This document shows positions 1-9,746 of a DNA stretch of 64,000 bases, in pieces. The notes beneath the pieces were generated by a model. That model worked only from the letters and a program-made list of their open reading frames with translations. It did not search any database and was not told the origin of the DNA. Each line of letters begins with the position of its first letter. Positions within the stretch are counted from its first letter, which is position 1. The translations under genes and the position numbers were made by a program. Source of the stretch: Enterobacter sp. Ag1 (GTDB lineage Bacteria; Pseudomonadota; Gammaproteobacteria; Enterobacterales; Enterobacteriaceae); assembly GCA_000277545.1 (NCBI GenBank), contig AKXM01000031.1, positions 1 to 64,000 of the forward strand, written 5' to 3'.

Positions 1-2
1 AT

Positions 3-191
3 TGTTAAAGAGCAGTGAGTCAGTCGCTTTCGCTTGCTAACTCGAGGTGGCGTATATTACGCTTTCCTCTTTCAGAGTCAAGCGTTTATTTTCGCTTTCG
101 TCTGACTGACTACCGGGTTGTGAAGCCGCTTTCGAAGCCGCTTCGCCGTGTCAGTGGAGGCGCATTATAGGGAGTTCTCAGAGCCTGACAA
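3..191 (-). promoter_or_regulatory. rRNA operon P1/P2 promoters and boxA leader
   Basis: Read on the minus strand, this is the leader of an rRNA operon whose 16S gene lies off the left edge. P1 has -35 TTGTCA (186-191), a 16-base spacer and -10 TATAAT (164-169). P2 has -35 TTGACT (76-81), a 16-base spacer and -10 TAATAT (54-59). The antitermination element boxA, TGCTCTTTAACA, is at 3-14. The A/T-rich bases at 192-250 could be the UP element and Fis region of P1. E. coli also has an rRNA operon (rrnG) directly downstream of clpB in the same orientation. Promoter boxes and boxA are seen; the 16S gene itself is inferred. Confidence 0.9.
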
Positions 192-248
192 CCCCTAATT
201 TGAAAAAACTTTCTGACCGCTCACTTTCCAGGCAAAAAGAATAAAACC

Positions 249-303
249 CAGCCAGCAATGGCTGTTTTACAAACAAAAACGAGCCCAAATGGGCTCGTTT
301 TTT
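249..303 (-). terminator. Tandem terminators after clpB
   Basis: Two hairpins follow clpB. The first (281-296, GAGCCC paired with GGGCTC) has A and T runs on either side, so it could work on both strands. The second (249-264, CAGCCA/TGGCTG) is followed on the minus strand by GGTTTTATT. Together they separate clpB transcription from the rRNA promoters. Confidence 0.8.
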
Positions 304-315
304 ACGTTGAGTGAC

Positions 316-2889
316 TTACTGCACAGCCACAATGCGGTCGTCTTTGACTTCCAGCTTGATTGTTTTTCCAGGAATCAGCTCACCGGAAAGGATTTGCTGA
401 GCCAATGGGTTTTCAATTTGCTGCTGAATAGCGCGTTTCAACGGACGAGCACCGTAGACCGGGTCGTAACCGTTCTCGCTGATGAGCTTCAATGCGTCGT
501 CAGAGATACTTACGCCATAGCCACGCTCTTCCAGCCGTTTGTACAGACGCTGCAGCTGAATCTGAGCAATAGAAGCAATGTGGCGCTCCCCAAGAGGATG
601 GAAGACAACAACCTCATCAATACGGTTAATGAACTCCGGACGGAAGCTTTGACTAACAACGCCCAGCACCAGATCCTTCATATGGCCGTAATCCAGTTCA
701 CCGAAACGCTCCTGAATTAAGTCTGAACCAAGGTTAGAGGTCATAATGACAACCGTATTACGGAAATCAACAGTACGGCCCTGCCCATCGGTAAGACGGC
801 CGTCGTCCAGAACCTGCAACAGAATGTTAAACACATCCGGATGCGCTTTCTCTACCTCATCCAGCAGAATAACGGAATAAGGACGGCGACGAACGGCTTC
901 CGTCAAATAGCCACCTTCTTCATAACCGACATAACCCGGAGGCGCACCCACTAGCCGCGATACGGAGTGTTTCTCCATAAACTCGGACATGTCGATACGC
1001 ACCATCGCATCGTCACTGTCGAACATAAAGTTCGCTAACGCTTTGCACAACTCAGTCTTACCTACCCCGGTTGGCCCCAGGAACAGGAACGAACCTATTG
1101 GGCGATTAGGATCGGACAATCCAGCACGGCTACGACGAATCGCGTTAGAGACAGCTTCGACGGCTTCATCCTGGCCAATCACACGCTGATGAAGCTCTTT
1201 TTCCATACGTAATAGCTTGTCGCGCTCACCTTCCAGCATTCTGGCTACCGGGATCCCGGTCCAGCGAGCCAGGACTTCAGCGATTTCTGCATCCGTCACT
1301 TTATTACGCAGCAGACGCATGGTTTTCCCTTCGCTTTGGGTTGCCGCGGCCAGCTGTTTTTCCAGCTCTGGAATTTTGCCGTACTGCAATTCAGACATCC
1401 GCCCAAGGTCACCCACGCGGCGAGCCTGCTCGATTGCTATTTTCGCCTGTTCAAGCTCAGCCTTAATGGTCTGCGTACCTGACAGCGAGGCTTTCTCCGC
1501 CTTCCACTCTTCTTCGAGCTCCGAATACTGACGCTCTTTATCTTCCAGCTCTTCATTCAACATGCTGAGGCGTTTCTGACTGGCTTCATCAGATTCTTTC
1601 TTCAACGCCTGTTGTTCCAGCTTGAGCTGAATAATACGGCGGTCAAGACGATCAAGCTCTTCCGGCTTGGAGTCTATCTGCATACGAATGCTGGATGCGG
1701 CCTCGTCGATGAGGTCGATGGCTTTATCCGGCAGCTGACGATCGGCAATATAGCGGTGGGACAGCGTAGCTGCCGCGACAATCGCCGGGTCGGTAATTTG
1801 TACATGGTGATGCAGCTCATAGCGTTCTTTCAGCCCACGCAGAATCGCAATGGTGTCTTCTACAGAAGGCTCTGCTACAAACACTTTTTGGAAACGACGC
1901 TCAAGCGCGGCATCTTTCTCTATATATTGACGGTATTCGTCGAGCGTGGTTGCGCCAACGCAGTGCAATTCACCTCGAGCCAGGGCTGGCTTAAGCATGT
2001 TCCCGGCATCCATTGCGCCGTCGGCTTTACCTGCGCCAACCATGGTATGTAGCTCATCAATAAACAGAATGACGTTGCCTTCCTGCTTAGCAAGATCGTT
2101 GAGCACACCTTTCAGACGCTCTTCAAACTCACCGCGATATTTGGCACCGGCCACCAGCGCGCCCATATCCAGCGCAAGCACGCGCCGGCCTTTCAAGCCT
2201 TCAGGTACTTCGCCATTAATGATACGTTGTGCAAGCCCTTCGACGATGGCTGTTTTACCCACGCCCGGTTCACCAATCAGTACCGGGTTATTTTTGGTAC
2301 GGCGCTGCAATACCTGGATAGTACGCCGAATTTCTTCATCACGGCCGATTACCGGGTCCAGCTTGCCTTGTTCAGCTCGCTCAGTTAAATCAACGGTGTA
2401 TTTCTTCAATGCCTGACGTTGATCTTCGGCACCTTGATCGTTCACGTTCTCCCCTCCACGCATTTGCTCAATCGCGGCGGTTACGTTGGCTGGCGTTGCG
2501 CCTGCCGCTTTCAGCAGGTCGGTCAGAGTGCCGCGTGAGTCAAGTACCGCCATAACAAACAGTTCTGACGAAATAAAGTTGTCGTTTCTTTTTTGTGCAA
2601 GTTTGTCGCACAGGTTCAGTACACGCACCAAATCCTGAGAAGGCTGAACGTCGCCGCCGGTGCCTTCTACCTGTGGCAGGCGGCTTAATGCCTGCTCGAT
2701 GTCGGTACGTAATTTGCCCGCGTTGACTCCCGCAGAGGTCAGTAACGGACGCACAGAGCCCCCTTCCTGATTGAGCAGAGCGCTCATCAGATGCAGAGGT
2801 TCGATGAATTGATTGTCGTGCCCAAGAGCAAGAGATTGGGCATCGGCGAGAGCAAGCTGGAATTTATTGGTAAGACGATCCAGACGCAT
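316..2889 (-). CDS. clpB: ATP-dependent disaggregase ClpB
   Basis: Hexameric cytoplasmic AAA+ chaperone that pulls polypeptides out of aggregates together with DnaK/DnaJ/GrpE. The product is 857 residues, the usual length. In order it has an N-terminal Clp repeat domain (about 1-145), a first AAA+ domain with Walker A GEPGVGKT, a long coiled-coil middle domain (about 400-530) and a second AAA+ domain with Walker A GPTGVGKT and the pore motif GYVG. It lacks the ClpP-binding loop of ClpA/ClpX, as ClpB should. I chose the ATG at 2887-2889 because [10 protein letters not shown] is the family start and GGGAGGAG lies just before it; the frame stays open four codons further upstream. E. coli also makes a shorter form from an internal start near residue 149; I did not verify this here. 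A sigma-32 promoter lies upstream. Confidence 0.97.
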   Translation of the reverse strand: MRLDRLTNKFQLALADAQSLALGHDNQFIEPLHLMSALLNQEGGSVRPLLTSAGVNAGKLRTDIEQALSRLPQVEGTGGDVQPSQDLVRVLNLCDKLAQKRNDNFISSELFVMAVLDSRGTLTDLLKAAGATPANVTAAIEQMRGGENVNDQGAEDQRQALKKYTVDLTERAEQGKLDPVIGRDEEIRRTIQVLQRRTKNNPVLIGEPGVGKTAIVEGLAQRIINGEVPEGLKGRRVLALDMGALVAGAKYRGEFEERLKGVLNDLAKQEGNVILFIDELHTMVGAGKADGAMDAGNMLKPALARGELHCVGATTLDEYRQYIEKDAALERRFQKVFVAEPSVEDTIAILRGLKERYELHHHVQITDPAIVAAATLSHRYIADRQLPDKAIDLIDEAASSIRMQIDSKPEELDRLDRRIIQLKLEQQALKKESDEASQKRLSMLNEELEDKERQYSELEEEWKAEKASLSGTQTIKAELEQAKIAIEQARRVGDLGRMSELQYGKIPELEKQLAAATQSEGKTMRLLRNKVTDAEIAEVLARWTGIPVARMLEGERDKLLRMEKELHQRVIGQDEAVEAVSNAIRRSRAGLSDPNRPIGSFLFLGPTGVGKTELCKALANFMFDSDDAMVRIDMSEFMEKHSVSRLVGAPPGYVGYEEGGYLTEAVRRRPYSVILLDEVEKAHPDVFNILLQVLDDGRLTDGQGRTVDFRNTVVIMTSNLGSDLIQERFGELDYGHMKDLVLGVVSQSFRPEFINRIDEVVVFHPLGERHIASIAQIQLQRLYKRLEERGYGVSISDDALKLISENGYDPVYGARPLKRAIQQQIENPLAQQILSGELIPGKTIKLEVKDDRIVAVQ

Positions 2890-2927
2890 AACTCCTCCCA
2901 TAAACAGGTCAAATTTGCTACTGGAGA

Positions 2928-2957
2928 TTAAATGAGGTCATCCCTCAATTATTCAAG
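2928..2957 (-). promoter_or_regulatory. Sigma-32 heat-shock promoter of clpB
   Basis: On the minus strand there is a -35 element CTTGAA (complement of 2952-2957) and a -10 region CCTCATTTAA (complement of 2928-2937), matching the E. coli clpB heat-shock promoter as I remember it. It is about 40 bases upstream of the start codon. Confidence 0.75.
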
Positions 2958-3019
2958 GTTAATGACCTGAAATATATGAAGCGCGAGCGACACGCACTGG
3001 ATCGTCTTGATTCGATAGG

Positions 3020-3751
3020 TTATATCAGCCAGATGAAACTTGCCATACGACCCGTTGTTCTGTCGCGACGGTATGAGAAGAAATCGCAACTTTCGGTCCA
3101 GGTACAGCGGTCACCGCCGTACACCTGCGTAACACCCACGTTCGCCAGCCGCTGCCTTGCAAGCTGGTAGATATCAGCATAGTACTTTTCGCCCGCTGCG
3201 CTAAAAGCGTTTGCCGCTTTTTCGTCCTTCGCCATAAAGGCTTCGCGAACTTCCGGCCCCACTTCGAACGCCTGAGGGCCAATTGCCGGCCCTAGCCAGG
3301 CGCGAATATTCTGTGGGCGATCCTGGAAACAGGCTACCGTCTCTTCGAGCACGCCTTCACATAAACCGCGCCAGCCAGCATGCGCTGCCGCAACTTCAGT
3401 TCCGGCCTCATTACAAAACAGCACCGGCAGACAATCCGCCGTCATCACCGCGCAAACCGTCCCCGGCGTATTGCTATAAGAAGCATCCGCTCGCTTTGAG
3501 GGATATGGCTCGCCCGTTAGCTTCAACACAGTTTTCCCGTGAACCTGCTCAAGCCAGACCGGCTTCGAAGGCAAGCCTGCGGCTGCGTAAAATAGCCGAC
3601 GATTCTCTTCAACATCAGCCAGATCGTCGCCGCAATGGGCACCCAGATTCATCGAGTCATACGGTGCGACGCTAACGCCACCCACCCGGGTTGAGCTACA
3701 GGCAGCAACGCCTTCAGGAAGAGGCCAGTGCGGGACGATCGTTTTGGTCAT
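3020..3751 (-). CDS. pgeF: Purine nucleoside phosphorylase-like / polyphenol oxidase family protein PgeF (YfiH)
   Basis: 243 residues, the full length of the YfiH/PgeF family (formerly called multicopper polyphenol oxidase or laccase domain). In E. coli PgeF is reported to edit peptidoglycan precursors by removing wrongly added L-Ser from UDP-MurNAc; other members act on purine nucleosides. Family hallmarks seen are the HAGWRG motif, the upstream ADCLP segment and the conserved His/Cys zinc ligands. The ATG at 3749-3751 overlaps the rluD stop by four bases (ATGA), so the two are translationally coupled, as in E. coli. Start and family are certain; the exact substrate is from literature on relatives. 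Confidence 0.93.
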   Translation of the reverse strand: MTKTIVPHWPLPEGVAACSSTRVGGVSVAPYDSMNLGAHCGDDLADVEENRRLFYAAAGLPSKPVWLEQVHGKTVLKLTGEPYPSKRADASYSNTPGTVCAVMTADCLPVLFCNEAGTEVAAAHAGWRGLCEGVLEETVACFQDRPQNIRAWLGPAIGPQAFEVGPEVREAFMAKDEKAANAFSAAGEKYYADIYQLARQRLANVGVTQVYGGDRCTWTESCDFFSYRRDRTTGRMASFIWLI

Positions 3752-4728
3752 AGCCAGTCCAGTTGGTCTTTATGGGTTTCGGTATCAGCGCGTAAAGCTT
3801 CGATCAGTTCAACCATATCCTGTGGGATTGGCGCGCTCCACTCCATCAGAATACCACTGATAGGATGGTACAGGCGCAGCATGGTTGCGTGTAAGGCCTG
3901 GCGATCAAACTTGCGCAGTACGCTGACGAACTCTTCCGATGCGCCTTTCGGCGGACGAGGACGGCCACCGTAAAGCTGATCGCCCACCAGCGGATGGCTG
4001 ATATGCGCCATGTGAACGCGGATCTGGTGAGTACGGCCGGTTTCCAGACGCAAACGCAGGCGCGTATGCACGCGGAAGTGCTCCATAATGCGATAGTGAG
4101 TGACCGCCGGTTTGCCCATTGGATGCACTGACATGTGGGTACGTTTAGTTGGATGGCGGCTGATTGGTTCTTCAACCGTACCACCGCCTGTCATATGACC
4201 AATTGCAACGGCTTCGTACTCACGGGTAATTTCTCGCAGTTGAAGGGCTTCAACCAGGCGAGTTTGCGCCGGGACAGTTTTTGCCACAACCATCAGGCCG
4301 GTGGTGTCTTTATCCAGACGATGAACAATGCCCGCGCGAGGCACATCCGCAATTGGCGGGTAATAGTGCAGCAGCGCATTGAGCACAGTACCGTCCGGAT
4401 TGCCTGCACCGGGGTGCACAACGAGGTCGCGTGGCTTGTTGATCACCAGAATATCTTCATCTTCGTAGACGATATTCAGCGGGATATCCTGAGCCTCCCA
4501 GCGGACCTCTTCTTCAATTTCAGCATTGATGGTTACGCTTTCGCCACCCAACACTTTCTCTTTCGGCTTGTCCCAGACAACGCCGTTGACCGTAACTCGC
4601 TGGTCAAGAATCCATTCTTTTATGCGCGAACGCGAATAATCCGGGAACAATTCGGCCAATGCCTGATCTAAGCGTTGACCCAGTTGTGAATCGGACACCG
4701 TTTCGGTGAGTTGTACTAGTTGTGCCAT
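3748..4728 (-). CDS. rluD: 23S rRNA pseudouridine(1911/1915/1917) synthase RluD
   Basis: 326 residues, identical in length to E. coli RluD. It converts U1911, U1915 and U1917 of helix 69 in 23S rRNA to pseudouridine during late 50S assembly. An S4 RNA-binding domain occupies about residues 15-80. The catalytic domain follows with the RluA-family motif HRLDKDTTG, whose Asp is the catalytic residue. It is first in a two-gene unit with pgeF (four-base overlap) and is divergent from bamD. Confidence 0.97.
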   Translation of the reverse strand: MAQLVQLTETVSDSQLGQRLDQALAELFPDYSRSRIKEWILDQRVTVNGVVWDKPKEKVLGGESVTINAEIEEEVRWEAQDIPLNIVYEDEDILVINKPRDLVVHPGAGNPDGTVLNALLHYYPPIADVPRAGIVHRLDKDTTGLMVVAKTVPAQTRLVEALQLREITREYEAVAIGHMTGGGTVEEPISRHPTKRTHMSVHPMGKPAVTHYRIMEHFRVHTRLRLRLETGRTHQIRVHMAHISHPLVGDQLYGGRPRPPKGASEEFVSVLRKFDRQALHATMLRLYHPISGILMEWSAPIPQDMVELIEALRADTETHKDQLDWL

Positions 4729-4861
4729 AGACAGCTTCTTTCGTTAACGTTGGGTTTTACGGCAATGCCGTTTAATATAATGTGCTATTGTAGCTGGTCT
4801 TTATCGGGAGCCGGAACACGAACTCTCCCGGAAATAACATTACTTAGGAAAGTCAAACGTC

Positions 4862-5599
4862 ATGACGCGCATGAAATATCTGGTGGCAGCGGCCACGTTG
4901 AGCCTGGCTTTGGCTGGTTGCTCCAGTTCCAAGGATGAGGTTCCTGATAATCCGCCTTCTGAGATCTACGCGACTGCCCAGCAAAAGCTGCAGGACGGTA
5001 ACTTTAAAGCGGCGATAACGCAACTGGAAGCGCTGGATAACCGCTATCCATTCGGCCCGTACTCTCAGCAAGTGCAGCTCGACCTGATCTACGCCTACTA
5101 CAAAAATGCGGACTTACCGCTGGCTCAGGCGGCGATCGATCGCTTTATGCGCCTCAATCCAACGCACCCAAACATCGACTACGTACTTTACATGCGTGGC
5201 CTGACGGACATGGCGTTGGATGACAGTGCGCTGCAGGGCTTCTTCGGCGTTGACCGTTCCGACCGGGATCCACAGCACGCACGCGATGCCTTTAACGACT
5301 TCTCGAAGCTGGTGCGCGGCTACCCGAACAGCCAGTACGTTACCGATGCGACTAAACGTCTCGTGTTCCTGAAAGATCGCCTGGCGAAGTATGAGCTTTC
5401 CGTGGCGCAATATTACACGAAACGCGGCGCGTGGGTGGCAGTAGTTAATCGCGTAGAAGGTATGCTGCGTGATTATCCTGACACTCAGGCCACCCGCGAT
5501 GGCCTGAAGCTGATGGAAAATGCCTACCGCGAGCTGCAGATGCCGGGTCAGGCAGAGAAAGTCGCGAAGATCATTGCCGCCAACAGCAGCAACACCTGA
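4862..5599 (+). CDS. bamD: Outer membrane assembly lipoprotein BamD
   Basis: 245-residue essential lipoprotein of the BAM complex, which inserts beta-barrel proteins into the outer membrane. The signal peptide ends in a lipobox, LAGC, with lipidated Cys about residue 20. The rest is the TPR-like helical repeat domain, with the conserved segments RYPFGPYS and DPQHARDAF. It starts at MTRMKYL as in E. coli and is divergent from rluD. A strong terminator follows. It works with BamE, also in this window. Confidence 0.97.
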   Translation: MTRMKYLVAAATLSLALAGCSSSKDEVPDNPPSEIYATAQQKLQDGNFKAAITQLEALDNRYPFGPYSQQVQLDLIYAYYKNADLPLAQAAIDRFMRLNPTHPNIDYVLYMRGLTDMALDDSALQGFFGVDRSDRDPQHARDAFNDFSKLVRGYPNSQYVTDATKRLVFLKDRLAKYELSVAQYYTKRGAWVAVVNRVEGMLRDYPDTQATRDGLKLMENAYRELQMPGQAEKVAKIIAANSSNT

Positions 5600-5615
5600 T
5601 CGACAATATAACAAG

Positions 5616-5645
5616 AAAAACGGCAGCCTCGGCTGCCGTTTTTTT
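5616..5645 (+). terminator. Intrinsic terminator after bamD
   Basis: Hairpin CGGCAGCC-TC-GGCTGCCG (5621-5638) followed by seven T, placed 16 bases after the bamD stop codon. Confidence 0.9.
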
Positions 5646-5789
5646 ATCTGCCGACGCGAAAACTGAAACGGTTTAGCGTCAGGTCATCCCATCCAATATG
5701 GACGTGATTTCTGATAACCACAAGCCTTAAAAGCACATATCCTGTCCTGCCTCACAAAAAGGTCTCCTTGACAAAAAGTGACAAAATAA

Positions 5790-5831
5790 CGTGATTTACA
5801 TCACACATTTTGACATTAAGAACGGTATGCT
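5790..5831 (+). promoter_or_regulatory. Probable class II CRP-dependent promoter of raiA
   Basis: A CRP half-site pair CGTGA-N6-TCACA (5790-5805) is centred near 5797.5. A -10 like TATGCT (5826-5831) sits so that the site would be about 41 bases upstream of the start point, the class II geometry. There is no good -35 at the right distance from that -10, which fits activator dependence. A further TTGACA at 5810-5815 is too close to this -10 to pair with it. Inference from spacing only. Confidence 0.6.
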
Positions 5832-5867
5832 GGAGTTACCAAGACGGCAAAGACAAGAGGTAAATTT

Positions 5868-6212
5868 ATGACAATGAACATTACCAGCAAGCAAATGGAA
5901 ATCACCCCAGCTATTCGCCAGCATGTCGCCGACCGTCTCAGCAAACTGGACAAGTGGCAAACTCATCTCATTAATCCACATATTATCTTGTCCAAAGAGC
6001 CTCAAGGTTTTGTGGCTGATGCCACGATTAACACACCGAATGGGCACCTCGTAGCCAGTGCCAGACATGAAGATATGTATACGGCTATCAACGATTTGAT
6101 CAACAAACTGGAGCGGCAGTTAAATAAAGTGCAACACAAAGGTGAAGCACGTCGCGCAGCAGGTTCAGTGAAAGACGTGTCCTTCGCAGAAGCAGAAGCT
6201 GACGAAGAGTAA
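5868..6212 (+). CDS. raiA: Ribosome-associated translation inhibitor RaiA (YfiA)
   Basis: 114 residues, against 113 in E. coli. RaiA binds the 30S decoding region in cold shock and stationary phase and blocks translation, keeping 70S particles inactive. The family start [17 protein letters not shown] and the HPF/RaiA beta-alpha-beta fold region are seen, with the short acidic tail (residues about 100-114) that separates RaiA from Hpf. RBS AGAGGT precedes the ATG. It is a single-gene unit with its own promoter and terminator. Confidence 0.96.
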   Translation: MTMNITSKQMEITPAIRQHVADRLSKLDKWQTHLINPHIILSKEPQGFVADATINTPNGHLVASARHEDMYTAINDLINKLERQLNKVQHKGEARRAAGSVKDVSFAEAEADEE

Positions 6213-6240
6213 TACATCACTCTCCTTCCACTCACCGCAA

Positions 6241-6263
6241 CGCGCCTCCGGGCGCGTTTTTTA
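6241..6263 (+). terminator. Intrinsic terminator after raiA
   Basis: Hairpin CGCGCC-TCCG-GGCGCG (6241-6256) followed by a T run. Confidence 0.88.
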
Positions 6264-6321
6264 TTGACAGAACGAAAACAGAGCAGGTACTTTACCTCTC
6301 AGATTCCTCAGGAAACCTGAC

Positions 6322-6369
6322 ATGAAACTTTTCCCGTTCTTCTTCGCATTCTTTTTTACCTTCCCCTGA
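6322..6369 (+). CDS. pheL: pheA leader peptide PheL
   Basis: A 15-residue leader peptide, [15 protein letters not shown], with eight Phe codons. Ribosome stalling at these codons when charged tRNA-Phe is scarce prevents formation of the terminator at 6418-6443 and lets pheA be transcribed. E. coli PheL, as I recall it ([15 protein letters not shown]), has seven Phe; here position 4 is also Phe. RBS AGGAAA precedes the ATG. Confidence 0.95.
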   Translation: MKLFPFFFAFFFTFP

Positions 6370-6370
6370 C

Positions 6371-6443
6371 TGGGAGGCAATTCGTCGTGTGATAAAGAAT
6401 GCGAAGACGAACAAACAAGCCTCCCAACCGGGAGGCTTTTTTT
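6371..6443 (+). promoter_or_regulatory. pheA attenuator
   Basis: Transcription attenuator. The terminator hairpin is AGCCTCCC-AACC-GGGAGGCT (6418-6437) with a T run to 6443. The segment TGGGAGGC at 6371-6378, directly after the pheL stop, repeats the right arm and can compete for CCTCCC, giving the alternative antiterminator structure. Confidence 0.85.
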
Positions 6444-6466
6444 ATGGACACCGAAAAGGTAGCGTT

Positions 6467-7627
6467 ATGACCGAAATTAATCCGTTGCTGACCCTGCGCG
6501 ATAAAATCAGCGCGCTGGATGAAAAGCTGTTAGCCCTGCTGGCAGAGCGCCGCCTGCTAGCGGTTGAAGTTGGCAAAGCCAAACTCGCTTCTCACCGCCC
6601 GGTACGCGATATCGATCGTGAAAGAGATTTACTGGAACGCCTGATTACTCTCGGTAAAGGTCACCATCTCGATGCCCACTACATCACGCGCCTGTTCCAG
6701 CTCATTATTGAAGATTCTGTTCTGACCCAGCAAACTCTGCTGCAGCAGCACCTGAACAAAACGAACCCTCACTCTGCCCGCATCGCTTTCCTCGGCCCCA
6801 AAGGTTCTTATTCTCATCTTGCTGCGCGCCAGTATGCCGCACGCCACTTTGAGCAGTTCATCGAAAGCGGCTGTGCCAAATTCCACGACATCTTCAATCA
6901 GGTGGAAACCGGCCAGGCCGATTACGCTGTCGTGCCAATCGAGAACACAAGTTCCGGGGCCATTAATGACGTCTACGATCTACTGCAGCACACCAGCCTG
7001 TCGATTGTTGCCGAAATGACCGTGCCGATTGACCACTGCGTACTGGTTTCCGGTTCCACCGATCTCGAGGAAATCCAAACGGTTTATAGTCATCCTCAAC
7101 CTTTCCAGCAGTGCAGCCAGTTCATTAATCGTTATCCACACTGGAAAATTGAATACACCGAAAGTACATCTGCCGCGATGGAAAAAGTCGCTCAGGCCAA
7201 CTCTCCTCGCGTTGCCGCTTTGGGCAGCGAAGCCGGCGGCGCACTTTATGGCCTGCAGGTGCTGGAACGTAACCTCGCGAACCAGACCCAGAACATCACC
7301 CGCTTCATCGTTCTGGCCCGTAAGGCCGTCGAAGTGTCCGATCAGGTACCAGCGAAAACTACATTGCTGATGGCGACTGGCCAGCAGGCCGGTGCCCTGG
7401 TAGAAGCACTTCTGGTATTACGCAACCACAGTCTGATCATGACTAAGCTGGAATCGCGTCCAATCAACGGCAACCCGTGGGAAGAGATGTTCTATCTGGA
7501 TATTCAGGCAAACCTGAAAGATGAGAGTATGCGTAAGGCGCTGCGCGAGTTGGGGGAAATTACTCGCTCTCTGAAAGTGCTCGGCAGCTACCCAAGCGAA
7601 AACGTGGTACCGGTCGACCCGGCCTGA
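6467..7627 (+). CDS. pheA: Bifunctional chorismate mutase / prephenate dehydratase (P-protein)
   Basis: 386 residues, as in E. coli. It carries out chorismate to prephenate and prephenate to phenylpyruvate, the phenylalanine branch. Domains are chorismate mutase (about 1-90), prephenate dehydratase (about 105-285) starting at [10 protein letters not shown], and a C-terminal ACT regulatory domain (about 300-380) with the phenylalanine-binding motifs GALV and ESRP. The ATG at 6467 is the family start MTEINPLL; the frame is open 26 codons upstream through the attenuator, but that part is the leader. Expression is set by the pheL attenuator. Confidence 0.97.
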   Translation: MTEINPLLTLRDKISALDEKLLALLAERRLLAVEVGKAKLASHRPVRDIDRERDLLERLITLGKGHHLDAHYITRLFQLIIEDSVLTQQTLLQQHLNKTNPHSARIAFLGPKGSYSHLAARQYAARHFEQFIESGCAKFHDIFNQVETGQADYAVVPIENTSSGAINDVYDLLQHTSLSIVAEMTVPIDHCVLVSGSTDLEEIQTVYSHPQPFQQCSQFINRYPHWKIEYTESTSAAMEKVAQANSPRVAALGSEAGGALYGLQVLERNLANQTQNITRFIVLARKAVEVSDQVPAKTTLLMATGQQAGALVEALLVLRNHSLIMTKLESRPINGNPWEEMFYLDIQANLKDESMRKALRELGEITRSLKVLGSYPSENVVPVDPA

Positions 7628-7636
7628 TCACAATGC

Positions 7637-7658
7637 CAGCCCGGCTAAAACCGGGCTG
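7637..7658. terminator. Hairpin between pheA and the lactonase-like gene
   Basis: Stem CAGCCCGG/CCGGGCTG with a six-base loop between two convergent genes. No T run follows on either strand, so it is at best a weak or factor-dependent terminator. Confidence 0.45.
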
Positions 7659-7664
7659 CACAAA

Positions 7665-8537
7665 TCACACTTCCCGAAACTTCAGTTTTTCCATTCCGGC
7701 CACCGCAACGCGGAGGGTGAAAAGCGCCCCGGAAAGCGGTAATCGGGCCACTTCATCTTCGTCCATATTTTCTCTGGTGGTGGTAATAAACAGCGTTTTC
7801 ATATCCTCGCCGCCAAAACAGACCATCGTCGGGCAACGCACGGGCAAGCGATGCTCTTCCACAATCTCACCCTGAGGAGAAATGCGCACAATGCGGTAGC
7901 CATCAAACAACGCCGTCCAGTAATAGCCCTCGCAATCCATCGCCGCGCCATCAGGAATGCCCTCACCTTCGGCAAACCGCCTGAAGACTTCACGTCGGCC
8001 TGGCTCGCCTTGCTCATTCAGCGGCGTGCGGTAAATCACGGCATTGGGCGTGTCAGAGGTATACATCCATTTGCCGTCCGGGCTAAATGCAAGCCCGTTT
8101 GCGCCATGAATATCATGCTGAACTACATGCGGCGTCAAATCGTTATCCACCCGGCAAAGTAACGCGCCGTTGTAATCCCCTGGCCCCCAGAACGTGCCGG
8201 CATAAAAACGCCCCTGCCTGTCGGTGCCGCCATCGTTGAAACGCGCCAAATCCGGGTTGCTCGGGTTATCACAGACTTTGCCCACGATCAGCCCAGTATT
8301 ATTGGTTAGCCAGATACCGCTTCGCATCGCCACGATAAATCCGCCGGACTCACGCAAGGCAAAACAGCCTACTTCTTCAGAAAACTGAATAACGTCATGT
8401 TTGCCGCTGGCCAGATGGTAGCGGTGGATTTCATTCTCCAGAATATCCGTCCAGTAGAGGCTGCCTTCTTCTGCACTCCACGTAGGGCATTCGGGTAAGT
8501 GACCGGTATAGTCGAACAGCAACTGCGGCTCAGCCAT
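7665..8537 (-). CDS. SMP-30/gluconolactonase family sugar lactonase
   Basis: 290 residues, the usual size for the SMP-30/gluconolaconase/LRE-like family of six-bladed beta-propellers. These are metal-dependent lactonases acting on sugar lactones. Family features are the opening GHLPECPTWS (metal-ligand Glu), NDGGTDRQGRFYAGT, HGANGLAFSPDGKWMYTSD (Asn and Asp metal ligands) and PDGAAMDCEGYYWTA. I chose ATG 8535-8537 (MAEPQLL) over an upstream ATG at 8583-8585 that would put the start inside the tyrA terminator. It sits between pheA and tyrA, where E. coli has no such gene. The substrate is unknown. Confidence 0.88.
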   Translation of the reverse strand: MAEPQLLFDYTGHLPECPTWSAEEGSLYWTDILENEIHRYHLASGKHDVIQFSEEVGCFALRESGGFIVAMRSGIWLTNNTGLIVGKVCDNPSNPDLARFNDGGTDRQGRFYAGTFWGPGDYNGALLCRVDNDLTPHVVQHDIHGANGLAFSPDGKWMYTSDTPNAVIYRTPLNEQGEPGRREVFRRFAEGEGIPDGAAMDCEGYYWTALFDGYRIVRISPQGEIVEEHRLPVRCPTMVCFGGEDMKTLFITTTRENMDEDEVARLPLSGALFTLRVAVAGMEKLKFREV

Positions 8538-8558
8538 TTCAGGGATCCTTTTGACAAA

Positions 8559-8594
8559 CAAAAAAGCCAGCGGGCAAACTCCCACTGGCTTTTG
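8559..8594 (-). terminator. Terminator of aroF-tyrA
   Basis: On the minus strand a nine-base stem AAAAGCCAG/CTGGCTTTT followed by TTTTTTG, 20 bases past the tyrA stop and just before the lactonase-like start. Confidence 0.85.
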
Positions 8595-8614
8595 ATTATA
8601 AGACCTTTTGGCAC

Positions 8615-9736
8615 TTACTGACGGTTATCATTTGCCTGCCGTAACAGAACGCGGCTCTCATTCTGGAAACGCTGCGCGTAATCCCCGAACCAGTGCTCCA
8701 CTTTCCGGAAGCTGTCGATAAACGCCTGCTTGTCGCCATGTTCCAGCAGGCCGATCGCCTCGCCGAACCGTTTATAATAACGCTTGATCAGCGCCAGGTT
8801 ACTTTCCGACGACATGATGATGTCGGCATAAAGCTGTGGATCCTGGGCAAACAGTCGGCCCACCATCGCCAGCTCCAGGCGGTAAATCGGCGAAGACAGC
8901 GCCAGCAGCTGTTCAAGCTGCACATTTTCTTCCGCCAGATGCAGGCCATAGGCGAAGGTCGCGAAGTGGCGCAACGCCTGAATAAACGCCATGTTCTGGT
9001 CATGCTCAACCGCGCTGGAGCGGTGCAAGCGCGCACCCCATACCTGAATCTGTTCCAACAGCCACTGATAGGCTTCAGGCTGACGACCATCACAGTAGAC
9101 CACAACCTGTTTTGCCAGGCTGCCGCTATCCGGGCCAAACATCGGGTGCAGGCCAAGAACCGGGCCCGAATGTACGGCAAGCATCGCCTGCAGCGGGCCA
9201 TTCTTCACCGACGCTAAATCCACGAGGATGCAGTCCGCCGGCAGCGGAGGCAGCTTAGCGATAACCTGCTCGGTGATATGAATCGGTACGCTGACAATCA
9301 CCATGCCCGCATCGGCCAGCAGCGCCGGTGCTTTGTCCCAGTCTTCTTTTTCAAGAATACGAACCTGGTAGCCGGAAAGCGTCAACATTTTTTCAAACAG
9401 ACGGCCCATCTGGCCACCGCCGCCAACAATCACCACCGGACGCAAAGCAGGATGCAGGGTTTTAAAGCCCTTGTCGTTCTCGCTGGAGTACGACTCGCGC
9501 ATCACGCGGCGCAGCACGTCCTCAATTAAATCCGGCGGAACGCCCAGAGCTTCGGCCTCTTTGCGGCGAGACGCCAGCATGGAGGTTTCTCGCTCCGGCA
9601 CATAAATCGGCAAGCCGAAGCGGCTTTTTACTTCACCCACTTCCGCTACCAGTTCCAGCCGCTTAGCCAGCAAATCCAGTAGTGCTTTATCTACTTCGTC
9701 GATTTGATCGCGCAGTGCGGTCAATTCAGCCACCAT
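8615..9736 (-). CDS. tyrA: Bifunctional chorismate mutase / prephenate dehydrogenase (T-protein)
   Basis: 373 residues, same as E. coli. It converts chorismate to prephenate and then to 4-hydroxyphenylpyruvate using NAD, the tyrosine branch. The chorismate mutase domain is about 1-90 ([20 protein letters not shown]), followed by the prephenate dehydrogenase with the dinucleotide-binding motif [12 protein letters not shown] and the SVPIHIT segment. Second gene of the TyrR-controlled aroF-tyrA operon, ten bases after aroF. Confidence 0.97.
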   Translation of the reverse strand: MVAELTALRDQIDEVDKALLDLLAKRLELVAEVGEVKSRFGLPIYVPERETSMLASRRKEAEALGVPPDLIEDVLRRVMRESYSSENDKGFKTLHPALRPVVIVGGGGQMGRLFEKMLTLSGYQVRILEKEDWDKAPALLADAGMVIVSVPIHITEQVIAKLPPLPADCILVDLASVKNGPLQAMLAVHSGPVLGLHPMFGPDSGSLAKQVVVYCDGRQPEAYQWLLEQIQVWGARLHRSSAVEHDQNMAFIQALRHFATFAYGLHLAEENVQLEQLLALSSPIYRLELAMVGRLFAQDPQLYADIIMSSESNLALIKRYYKRFGEAIGLLEHGDKQAFIDSFRKVEHWFGDYAQRFQNESRVLLRQANDNRQ

Positions 9737-9746
9737 AGTAAACCTC

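Noticed and set aside
1612..2052. Long antisense frames inside clpB, aroF, bapA, oqxB and others
   Set aside because: They are shadows of high-GC coding sequence, lack RBS, and have compositions unlike real proteins.
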